Below are positions 1-10,564 of a stretch of DNA of 64,000 bases, piece after piece. The DNA is from Whitmania pigra (taxonomy: Eukaryota > Annelida > Clitellata > Hirudinida > Haemopidae). Where the stretch lies: contig JAJTWR010000272.1 of assembly GCA_021613335.1 (NCBI GenBank), positions 1,015,001 through 1,079,000 on the forward strand. The letters are read 5' to 3'. The notes under the pieces were generated by a model, which was not told the DNA's origin, made no database searches, and worked only from the letters and a program-made list of their open reading frames with translations. Numbering within the stretch: position 1 is the first letter of the stretch; every line of letters begins with the position of its first letter. A program made the position numbers and the translations under genes.

Positions 1-50
1 ATATAATATTTGTTAATAATATTTAGACAATTTATTAATAATAAATAACA

Positions 51-102
51 ACCTATTTATTTATTTGATTATAGTCCGTTGCATAACTCAGATGATTTGG
101 AC
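51..102 (-). repeat. 3' tail of a SINE-like element
   Basis: Read on the minus strand this ends in ATGCAACGGACTATAATC followed by repeated AAAT. The same tail, with small changes, occurs at 27552-27612, and a related one (ATGCAACGGACGTTAATAAAAC) ends the elements at 20479-20569 and 41425-41548. No tRNA-like head is visible here, so this looks like a 5'-truncated copy lying in a TRPC intron. That it belongs to the same family is inferred from the shared tail only. Confidence 0.5.
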
Positions 103-143
103 TATAAGTAACAACCGAAACACGGTTCAATTTATTACTGCAG

Positions 144-2743
144 ACAGACTGCGATGTAGAGTGGAAGTTCGCAAGGACAGGGCTCTGGTTGAACTACATC
201 GACGACGGGGGCACTCTCCCTGTGCCTTTCAACGTAATTCCAACCCCAAAGTCCATGCTCTACATCTGGGGCTTCATAAGGCAGACCCTCTGCTGCCTTT
301 GCAGTCAACAGTCGGCAGATGGCGCATCGTCCTCCCGTGCCAAGAACCAGTCTCCGGGCCGGAAGCACGGAGCGGCGAAGGTGGGTGCGTTTTGTTTTTC
401 GAATGAAAAATGTGCAATTAACATTATTCTAAAACTAGGTGAGGTGTCTTCAATTAGCAGGCAATAAAAAAGATCTAATTCATAAAACATGACAGTTGTA
501 CCACAGCGTTGTAGACTCATTCGTTAACGTGTGCTGTTCACTACACACGTACATGTACGTGTGAATAACATGTTTTGGATGCTGAATAACATCTTCTTTT
601 TTGATGGCTATTTAAATCCGATGTTTTCTTTTAAGTTTATAAATAATTATAATGTCAGGCTTAATGCCTTAATTAAATTCATTAATATCTGATAAAAAAA
701 ATAAAATAAAAATAAGATTTTATAATAATTTTTTTTTGATCTTTTGATTTAAAAAAAAAACAACAACAACAACAACAACTGCAGAACAAACGTGATGAGG
801 TCTGTGAGAACATGCACATTGAAACGTCACACCATTCCTATTCGGACATTCTTCAGAGACTGGTCAGGAGGTACATGTTCAAGCTGGAGAGACAGAAGGA
901 GGAGAGTTTGTATCGAGCACGATTGTGATAATAGTTTTCAAATCAATATCTAGCATGATTGTGATGATAGTTTTCAAATCAATATCTAGCATGATTATGA
1001 TGATAGTTTTCAAATCAATATCGAGTATGATTATGATTACAGGTTTTTTTTTTTTTTTATTTCAGAAAAAAAGTATTTTTAGAGTATTTTTGCTATACTT
1101 TTGTGGTTATTATTATTATTATTTTATTGCTTATGTTATTATTAACAATTAATGAATGTATTCAGCTGTAACAACTGAGTGTATACAATTTGAAAATTCC
1201 TAATAATTCATTTTTTTCAAATGCACATAAAACACCGTTAAAATAAGCACTAACTATTTTCCATAACAGGCAAGGATAGCGTGAACGTGATAGGAGAAAA
1301 CATAATGACCAATACTACCATAAATAGCTCTATTGACTGCAGGGAACCGCCAGGTAAGTCTAACAATCGGCTTAAAGCCTGAGGGTTCAAATCCTAAAGT
1401 CAGCAAAAGTTTGCCAACCCATACTCGTCTCCCGCAGATCCAATATCCCCTCCGGGCTACAGGGCTGCCACAGGAAGCGCCTGGTGCGACGAAAGTCAAT
1501 CAAACGTGAGACGCAAGTCATCCATGAAGACGGCGGTCAGACAGAGGTCTCGTCACATAAGCGGTGGTGAGTCATTGTTGTTGTCTGTCTGTCTGTCCTC
1601 CGTTCGAAATATTTGTTCACTTGTCATGTATTGTATATTCAACTTTTTTAAATTGGTTATTTTTAGAGTTAATTGTTTTAATTAATTAATTGATAATTTA
1701 TTGTATAACATTTCAACGCCATTCTATTTTTCCGTTCCACGTCATTTTGTAATTTGATTTACACAGCGAGGTAACAATTCAGAATCCTAGTCTTAAATCG
1801 TATTCCCCATACCTGTCAATCAAGCACGCTACAGAGTAATAAATCCAACCTTCTCATACCCACCCTCCTACAACCCCACCTATACCCACCCCTATAACCG
1901 TACCCCCCCCCTTTAATAACCCCATCTTCTTTCCTTCCAGGTGGCACATCTCAGCAACTCCAGGTCCACCAGCCTCAGATCCAACTGCTTTCCATACCCC
2001 AGTTGGATTCCATCCAGAGGACCCTAAGGATCCTCGATGTACGACTCCAGCACGTTCAGAACAGCAGTAAAGAGGACGAGAGAGTGAGAAACGACATCGA
2101 CCACATTAGGAAGCTCATGTCGGAGAATCAGAATGCCCTGCTAACTGTTGTGAGTGGCTGAACTCAATGAACTTCAATGGTTGTTGTTGTTTTCCATGAA
2201 TTATTCGACATTTTCATTTAATTCTGAAATTATCCTCGGAGTTATCATAGTTAGTACAAATACAATCACATCATCATCGTCGTCATCATCATCCTCCTGC
2301 AGTAATATAATTACGTAAAAGAATATCATTTCAAAACAAAGGTGACGGTACTTTCCTCCATACAAGAGGAAGTCAGAAGGCTGAGCATAGCGGCCCATCA
2401 GGGAGGAGGATTCCTGCCGATTCCCATACACCCACCTCAGAGAAACCTGCCCATAGGGTCACCGGCCGGTTCTGCGGGCAAGTCAGGCTCGACGAAGCAA
2501 CGACAAAGCGACAGCCAACAAGATCGCAGCGTCATCATCGACGTATGGGATCATCCTCTCAAAGGGAGCGGTCAGTCAGTGCAGCAGTTCGTCAGGCCAT
2601 CGTCGAAACTTCGACAGGCCAGAAAGACCCTCACCTCGTCATCTTCCTTCCACAGGGAACCAGTGCCCAAGCTGAGACTTGAAGACCAGCCAGTCACGAT
2701 CTCTTGCGACACCAGCGTCGACGTCGATGACGCTACGGTGTGA
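144..2743 (+). CDS. TRPC-type cation channel, C-terminal part (5' end outside window)
   Basis: Six exons join in phase: 144-380, 785-905, 1270-1353, 1438-1566, 1941-2149 and 2342-2743 (stop TGA), giving 393 residues. The first exon encodes the TRP box EWKFAR and then YIDDGGTLPVPFNVIPTPKS, the signature that directly follows the last membrane helix of TRPC channels. The channel proper must lie upstream of the window, so the pore cannot be judged. The tail is basic after the TRP box (RRYMFKLERQKEE), then a helical stretch around DSIQRTLRILDVRLQHVQ that may be a coiled coil, then a Ser/Gln-rich end. TRPC channels are plasma-membrane, phospholipase-C-linked cation channels. The 84-nt exon 1270-1353 keeps frame if skipped, so it could be alternative. 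TRPC is well supported; the subtype is not assignable from this tail. Confidence 0.9.
919..1040. repeat. 36-bp tandem repeat in TRPC intron
   Basis: About three and a half copies of a 36-bp unit (core TTTTCAAATCAATATCTAGC) lie directly after the exon ending at 905. The copies differ by a few bases. No function is visible. Confidence 0.85.
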
Positions 2744-4125
2744 CGCCTCGGGGAGGCGCCACCGACGTCAATGACGACACAATCGTTAATGGCAATAATC
2801 CTGACAAGAACAGCAACGACGACAACTTGGTACCGACATAGACACTAGTCCACCCTAATAGCAACGGTTCCGCATCACTTTAAGCGATAGTCTGCTGTCT
2901 GAGACTTGTCACTATCACTTTCACCACTTTCTACGATTATTATGAATTATTATTATCATCATTATTATTATTATAATTATTATTATTATCATTACTATTA
3001 TTATTATTATTATAGGCATAGTGCTGATATGACAACACGAACACTGAAATCTTGTGCGAGCCCAAGACTTTCCTGCATCGTGCGACGGAGTCGACATTCA
3101 ACAAGCAATAATGAAGCAGTCTTCACGACGATGAAACAACGAAACAACGAAACGATGCAATCGCTCTTCTTTTATCTTTAAAATGTGATGCATCCAACAG
3201 CGGACGACTTTCAACTCAAAGTATAAAAAAACATCAAAAAACTCAAAAATCGACCCTCCTCGGACGAACGAACAGACAGACAGACAGACAGACAAACCAG
3301 CAAGCAAACAAACACAAAGAGACGAACACGTCTGACACGTGGATACAAAATGCGGAGGGTTTTCGGTCGACACGGACGCGGTCGTTAAAAAAATCGTTCG
3401 AGAAAAATTTGCAAAAAAAAGTCGTGGCGACGTGTCATCTGTCGTTAGCGAATGCCGGGGACGACGAATGCGTCATGATCGGATTAAAAAATAAAATAAA
3501 CGACGTGCTTCTGCACGGAACTGAGGTGATGTAAGTTAATTAACGTCTGAGGCCAAGAAACGAAATTTAAAAAAAAATGTATATATGTATGTATATATCA
3601 AAAATTAACAGCAAGTTGTCATATGTCGCCTTAATGCAGTTCGAGATAACGTTGTTTTTTTGACATCAAAGACTCAAGGTAAGAATCAAAAAAGCATCTG
3701 TGGATCAAAACATGATTTAAAAAAAAGCCAAAATAAAAATATTCACACAGCCATACTCACTCACACAGGCACACTCACTCACACAGATATTCACCATCGG
3801 TGCATCAACATCAACAAGATTTTCGACTAATGCGAGGATAAGAATGTAACTCAGGCGAGAGGTACTAAGGTCGCTCACAACACTCTCGTCGCATCGACAC
3901 TCATTCAACGACATCGACAAAACAATATTCCCAGAGGTAGTTAAGAGTCGTTTATGTACAAGTAGAAATCGAGAGAAGACAAACTCGCACGTCGCGACCG
4001 ACGGCCTCGACATCGCTTCCGTCTTCCGACACGGTCCAAACAAATAATGCTCTTGAGGTAAGAATAAACCTTTTGCAAGTTTCTCGTTTCTTTCCGGCGG
4101 TGTGTGTAGGTCGATCGGTCGGACT
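2744..4125. other. Gap between TRPC and the receptor gene; both 3' UTRs
   Basis: The two genes converge here. A probable TRPC poly(A) signal (AATAAA type) sits near 3489-3500. The stretch also holds an AAT/ATT microsatellite (2940-3014) and a GACA repeat near 3280-3293. Short ORFs are present on both strands, but none shows a recognisable domain or splice context. Confidence 0.6.
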
Positions 4126-6246
4126 TTACAGGACTCGAACGAGTGGAAGCTCTTTGTTGAGGTTGTCCCTCTCCTCCATGAGGTTCTTTTTGACTCGCAG
4201 CGAGTACACCCTGCCTTCAGGAGAGGCGTGCCAGCACTCGGTCATCGTGCCCACCAGAGATTCCAGTGCCTGGTAAATGTTAAAATATGCAAATTATTGG
4301 TCTCGTTGGGCAATAATCGTCCAGAGGTTTTTTAATAGCCTGTCGATCAATTATATACACTCCGAGTAGAAATAAACTAGTCTGCAGATCTATTTTTAAC
4401 TCGAACTGAGAACCGTGGGTTCTTACCGGAACTTGAAGCCATCTCGGGTCGACGGGCGGTCTGATACCGTGGGTGCAGACGACCTCCTTCATTTCCTCGA
4501 AGCTCGGATCGTTGACGACGTCGTTGAAATATGGGATCTGGTACTCTTCTGGAGGTCCTGTGAAAAGAATATTTTTAAGTCTTTAAAAAAAAGTTCTGAA
4601 ATTTTTGTTTTTTTTTTTAAAAACAATTCTCTATGTCAACATCCGAAACATCCATTTCTGATTCGTGCCGTCTGGCATGTCGGACCAATAATCACGACGA
4701 TCTCAAAATCAAAAACATTGATTTGCGAATCCTCACCGGAAGAGTCGCATCTTCGCACCATCTCCCAAAAGACGAGCGAGATCGAATACATGTCGGCCTT
4801 CTTCAGTGACTCGAAACTGGATTTGTTGATGGTCCCGTTCAAAACTTCAGGGGCCATGTACCTCACAGTTCCTTGTCTGGTGTTCAGGCTTTCCCCTCGA
4901 TACCCCGTCTCACTGGGAACAAAAAATATCACGTCTTGTATTTTACACCATAGATTTCCTCTTTATGAATTAAAATATTGACGTAAATTAAAGCCATTGA
5001 CGTACCTGACGGCGAGTCCGAGATCGCAAATGCAGCACGTGAGATCCTTTTTGACAAGTATGTTCTTGCTCTTCAAGTCACGATGGGCGACGCACGGTTT
5101 GGCTGGAAAAAGAAAGGAAATGTAAAGGAAGCTCAAGTCTCAAAAACAAAGACAATAATAATGAGACGCTCACAATAATAACAGTTATTGTTATAATTAC
5201 CCATAATAAATAATAACAAGATACCCACAGAAACCGGCAATTCCGCTGATGTTAGAATGCAGGTGTGTAAGTCCACCCATGATGCTGAGGGCCATGTTGA
5301 ACAGCGTCGGCAGATCCAAAACGTGCGCGTTGAGGTAATCGTACAGGGAGCCGTTGTCGTGGTAGGCCGTCACCAGAAGCATTTTCGTGCCCGAGTCCCC
5401 GCTTATTATGTCGGCCATGATGTACCCTAAAGAGAGATGAGATGATTAGCATAAATAAAATATTCATTAGTCAAAAATCCACGTATCATCAAATTAGGGA
5501 GGAATTGGAATCGTTACGATCGTACTCGTGCGGTAAGACAAATCACGTACTCAGTATATTCTCGTGGCCCAGGACAGTCTTGTAAAGCTCCACCTCGTTG
5601 GAAAAGCTGGCATCCTGAGTGGTCGGAAGAATCTTGACAGCCACGCTCTCGCCCTGGTAAATGGCTTTCCACACTTCGCCGAACCTCCCTTTCCCAACCA
5701 CTTGCTTCAGCTCCACCTCCCTGCCTATGGTTCTCTGGACCTTTAAAAGTTCAGTTTAAAAGATTAAGATGAAACAAAAGATTTAATTTTAAAATAATGA
5801 CCATTAAGAACTGCCTCGATGTTTTAAGAGCAAAATCTTAGTAATAATAAGTAATAATAAATAATAATAATAACCCAGTAGTGCCGAAAAGATGACAGAA
5901 AATTGAACAATTTTTATTCTTAAATATGTACATTTACTATATATATATATATATATAAAGTTTAATCGTTTAAATGTTGCAAGTCGAGCAATGAAATCGT
6001 GAAAACGTCCAAACTGCGTTAAAATGCATTCGAACTCACCAGAATCCTCTGACCTGACCCACTTCCCGAGCTGACCCCGGCGACCTCGTTGATGACGTGA
6101 CTCTCCGTCTCGAAGGTCAAGCAGTCCTCTTTGCTCTTCAAGAACTTCGCACACTTGCCCTTTTGTCTTATTCTGCACCTTTTGACAAAGTTAAACGTCT
6201 CGATAACACAAGGTCATCCAAGATGCAAGTCTCGAGTGATGCCAAC

Positions 6247-6280
<34 letters not shown>

Positions 6281-7518
6281 TTATAAAGTGCCATGTGCGT
6301 AGCGTCCTAACAAACCATATGAAGAAGAAAGCCACGGAGAGGACAGTCAGAGTGACACCTGCCGACAGGCCGAATATTTCCCAGGGAGTCAGGTTGTCCG
6401 TGGACGAATTCTGTTTTACGGGGGGCGGCAGGGTTTTGGCGAGGTGGATGGGCGGCTCGAGATAGTCGTTGCAGAAGTCCTCGTTGTCGCAGCATTCTAT
6501 CGCGCGCGGATATTGGGTCGGTATGGAGTTGGCCATGCACTGTAAATTCCAAGAAGCACATTTTGCGTTAGTAAAAAAAAATGTTAAAGTTAAAGTTAAA
6601 GTTAAAATGTTAAAAAAGTTAATGTTAAAGTTTTTTTAATTCTATAAATCATGGTAGTGTCACGTATTTCAATCGAGGTACAATAAGTCAGCCTCAATTA
6701 ATGACTTTTTACTAAAACGGAGGACCAAAAAAATAAAACCATGAGCGGTGTTCCTCCTTCCTCTTGTGTGACGCATCCAAACGTCCAATACTGCTGTCCA
6801 TCCTCCTCTTCATGGATCAATGCAAAACACTTTCCTCCAGGACCAGTTTGGCAGGTCTCATTCAAGAAATCTTCACAGGGTGAGCACAGGCATGACAAGC
6901 AGTCAACTGAAACAAAACCCAATTAACTGATCAGCCGTAATAAATCACTGGCATCTGAAATGGAGAACATATCAATCAAGTTAGATTGATAGCTGAAGCT
7001 TTTTTATGCAACCTCCAAGTTGTTTTATAAGTTGAATTTTTCTGTAGGTAAATATAGTAAATGGGGTGTCTAAATCATCAATGATATTTCAAACTAAAAC
7101 AGTCACGATTGTGTACAATGTCTACAATCAATACAATCTGTGATGTTACGTAACACCAAGTCAATCAAAAATGTTTGCTAGCTGTGTTTTTTAATATAAT
7201 ATTAGTACAATAACACAAAATAAACAGTCAACAAATTGGTTTACTTATTCGCTATTTTTTGAAATTGCGCAAATGTCCACTAATAAATTTAGTAATTGCA
7301 TAACAATAATTCTGCATATGTCAACAAAATGTTGACTAAACCCGCAATTTCAAACAAAAACAAACATTGCAATCCGATAAAGGGCGTCAGAAAATAAAGT
7401 TGTTAAAACCAATGTCCGCGCACAGCAACTAACCTGTTATTGTGAAATGATTTATGACGAGTAACGAGCACGAAACATAAAACAAGAGCGTTGTCACGAC
7501 CACTCCTCCACCCGCCAT
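4126..7518 (-). CDS. TGF-beta superfamily type I receptor Ser/Thr kinase
   Basis: Ten exons join in phase to 516 residues, the usual size for the family: 7434-7518, 6740-6906, 6316-6539, 6040-6178, 5551-5740, 5229-5426, 5006-5102, 4737-4912, 4427-4557 and 4126-4269. In order: a signal peptide ([15 protein letters not shown]), a Cys-rich ectodomain ending in [11 protein letters not shown], one membrane helix ([20 protein letters not shown]), a GS box (SSGSGSG), and a kinase. Kinase landmarks are GKGRFGEVW, the ATP-binding Lys in [15 protein letters not shown], and [10 protein letters not shown]. These mark a type I rather than a type II receptor, which phosphorylates R-Smads at the membrane. 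The GS box reads [14 protein letters not shown], so the Leu-Pro that follows SGSGSG in known type I receptors is Gln-Arg. The L45 loop ([12 protein letters not shown]) fits neither the activin/TGF-beta nor the BMP pattern cleanly, so the ligand branch is open. The exact donor at 5229 is a choice between two nearby GT sites. Confidence 0.93.
5938..5957. repeat. (TA)n microsatellite
   Basis: About nine TA units in an intron of the receptor gene. Confidence 0.9.
6243..6280. repeat. (AAT)n microsatellite
   Basis: About a dozen AAT units in the receptor intron between the membrane-helix exon and the GS exon. Confidence 0.9.
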
Positions 7519-8205
7519 TTTGTCAATATCTCGCCCACTAATTACATACAAGTTGGGGTATGTCTAAACTGCAAAAGAAATGTTAATTTTTTTGAAGAGT
7601 TCTTTGCGAACAGTAAAAAATATTTTTATTAAAACAAAGAAACATTTAAAAATATAAACATGTTACACATGCTTGGCATTCGATCGCGATCAATCATTTG
7701 ACTTAAGGGATGTCCATAAATGATGTAATACAAATTTGACTTTTTTTACTTTCACTCCCTCATTGTCACAGAACTACACACCTGACTAGTACGATCCTAC
7801 CTCTCAAAAAAGATATAAATATTATTTTTTTTTTATAAATGCGCATTAAAACTAATGTCTTTATTAGTTAGCAAAATGAACAAAATTCAAATATATAAAA
7901 AGGTAAATGTTAATGGTAAATGCAAATAATAATGAGTTAGTCATGTGAACCCTCTCCCCCCTGAATTCATTTATGGACGGCCTTTTAGAGCAAGAAATTA
8001 CTTTAGATTCTTTTAGTCCACACAAAACAAAATTTAATCGCAAGTTCAATACTTCAGCATTCCAGAACCAGTTTTTAAAGGAAAATGAAGCATTTGAAAG
8101 CTGTTAAAATAAAGTAATCGAGTTACAACTCCATGTTATTTTCAATATAGATATGCATCTGGGCCTTATTCAACATGATTGTTTTGGAGAGCTTCCCAAA
8201 ATTTT
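7519..8205. other. Receptor upstream region and CCDC39 3' flank
   Basis: This gap holds the upstream region of the receptor gene, the inverted-repeat element at 7707-7982, and the probable CCDC39 3' UTR. The interval 7061-7433, just left of exon 1, is intron. I see no further coding exon. Confidence 0.5.
7707..7982. mobile_element. Short inverted-repeat element (MITE-like)
   Basis: The left end reads GGGATGTCCATAAATGATG. The right end, on the opposite strand, reads GGCCGTCCATAAATGAATTC. The shared GTCCATAAATGA makes a terminal inverted repeat of about 17 bp with mismatches. The interior is AT-rich and has no transposase. The left flank is TTAA and the right flank TTTT, so a target duplication is not clean. 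A non-autonomous DNA element is the best reading. Confidence 0.55.
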
Positions 8206-10491
8206 TCATTTTTTGCTGGATTGGCTCCTAACGCTACGCGAGGTTGAATGGCGACCTGAAAAAACTCATTTGAACCATTTGAAATGCTCAAACAAACTTT
8301 ATTAAACTTTAGCAAAACACCAACTTGTTATGGAAGTGGGCCTTGACAAAGGTTTATCTGAAACCGAATTAAAATTGCACAAATCCTAGGGTTTCTTGTT
8401 TTAATATTAATATTATATTTTCCTGTGTATAAATTGCTATTTATTTCCAGAAAAGTTTACGGTCTATAGGCTGGGTGTGTGTTATATAGTGGCTGTATGC
8501 ATTTTTTTTTGCTTACAAGTTCTTGCCTTGTTATTCACAAAATCAAGATGCATCTTAAACATGGGGAAACATGGTAAAAAAAACTCTTCAGAGAGTAAAC
8601 ATCAGAGATAAATGGAAGGGCATTGAGAAAGCCATACCTTCGAACTGAGGAATGGCATCTTTTAAGGTTACAGAGACGGTGTTTACTTTCTGTGAACTCA
8701 TCCTGCCTGCTGATAGTTTCTGTGTGAGAGCCTGACTTTGCGAGGTCCTTAAACTCAGCAGAGATGAAGATCGTGGGTTGAATTGAGCATCAGATAAACG
8801 AAGGTTGGCCTAGAATAGAAACAAAATTTTTTTTTCATTAATTTTTAATTAATTAATTAAACAGAAAAGGTTTATTGTGTCTTCATTGGGCAACTCACAA
8901 ATTTACAAAAAAACAACATCGTACAAATGTCATGAATATTCAGAACCTCATCAAAATATTTTCGTATCGGGGTTTGAAGAGAAGGATACTCGCTCAGGAT
9001 GACATTGATCTCCTTGGCAACCATGTTGTTGACTTCCTTCAGTTCTCTGATGGTGATGTCGAGCTGATGGTCAAATTAAAAAGTGGTTGCATTAATAATA
9101 AATTAATAATTAATTAATTAAAAATTAATTACTGTCAAATGTGTTTTGTATTTGTGTTAAATATTGTTGAAATATTGATAAATTATTAGTTTCTGTTAAA
9201 TTATTAATAATAAAAAAGCCACAAAAAGTGAAAGCTGTTAACAACCTCTTTATCTGAGAGATCATCCTTCATCAAGGTCATTAGGTCTTTGGACAGTTTT
9301 GTGTTCTGTGTGTCAAGAAACAACAATAATAACAACAATTATAGTTACTACGGCACCGGTTGTTCTTGCAGTAAAATTGCAGATTGCGGTTTGTTCTGAG
9401 AATTATTAGTGACAAATTTAAAATTTAAAATGAATTAACTTTTTCCCGACCATTCTTACAACTCTTTCCAACTTTGCATGCTGATCGGTCAGCTCTTTTT
9501 TGAGCTTCGACAATTCTTGCTGAAACATGCAAGGAAAAAAGTTCTTAATAGAATTAATTTCATGGTGATGGTGATGATGATGATAAATGTTGAAAAATAA
9601 TAATAACAATAATAACAACAACAACAACAACAACAATAATAATAATAATAATTTTATCGATTTATTCAAATTAATTTCACCTTCTTCCTTGTCAAATCCT
9701 CTTCTGTATAAAAACTTTCCTCTTTCAAATCCTGAAGTTGATCTCCAAGTTTCTGGAATGTAAATTAAAATCAATAAAATAATAATTATCATAAACAACC
9801 AATACCTGCCTGATTATCTTCTAGAAGTTGGCTGCAGTCTTGCTTTTTGACCTTTAACCTGTCTACGACCTTCTTGAACTTGTCCTCCAATTCTTGTCTC
9901 TCGGAATCCTGCTCTGCTGAGGAAGATTGAGCAACTTGAAAAGTTAATAAGCACACAAGTCACAAGATGATGCACAAGTTGACTGTGCTTAAAACCATTG
10001 TGCCCTTTGAAATATTAAAAGTTTAACTAATAAAAAGTAGATTCACCTGCTTCGATAAATTAGTTAGATAATTTTTATTTTGGAAATGTAAATGTTAAAA
10101 ATATACAAACGTACAAATCAACATAATTCTAATTGGTCAAATCCTACCGAGATTGGCTCCTCCCCCGCGAATGGCATTCCTCTGAAGTTCATTCCTCCCT
10201 GCGACCAGGGCAACCGTGTTCTCGAAGGCCATCAATTCCTGCTCCTTGGAGAGGATCTTTGAGTTCAATTCGTCTCCTCTCAGTCGCAGTTCCTCCATTT
10301 CTTGAGTTGCCTGATGATGATAGTGATTATAATGATGAGGGTGTTAGTGATCTGCAATTCTTTTAATTTGTTAATTGTTGGTGATTTAAGATCGACCAAA
10401 TAAATGCATGACGATGCACAGATGTGTAATGGATGAATTGACTGAGAAAATTTCTTTCTTTGAAAATGTTTAAAATTTATTTTTGGCAGTA

Positions 10492-10564
<73 letters not shown>

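Noticed and set aside
9418..9798. 126-codon ORF with poly-Leu and poly-His
   Set aside because: It reads through two CCDC39 exons and the microsatellite between them in mixed frames. It is not a separate gene.
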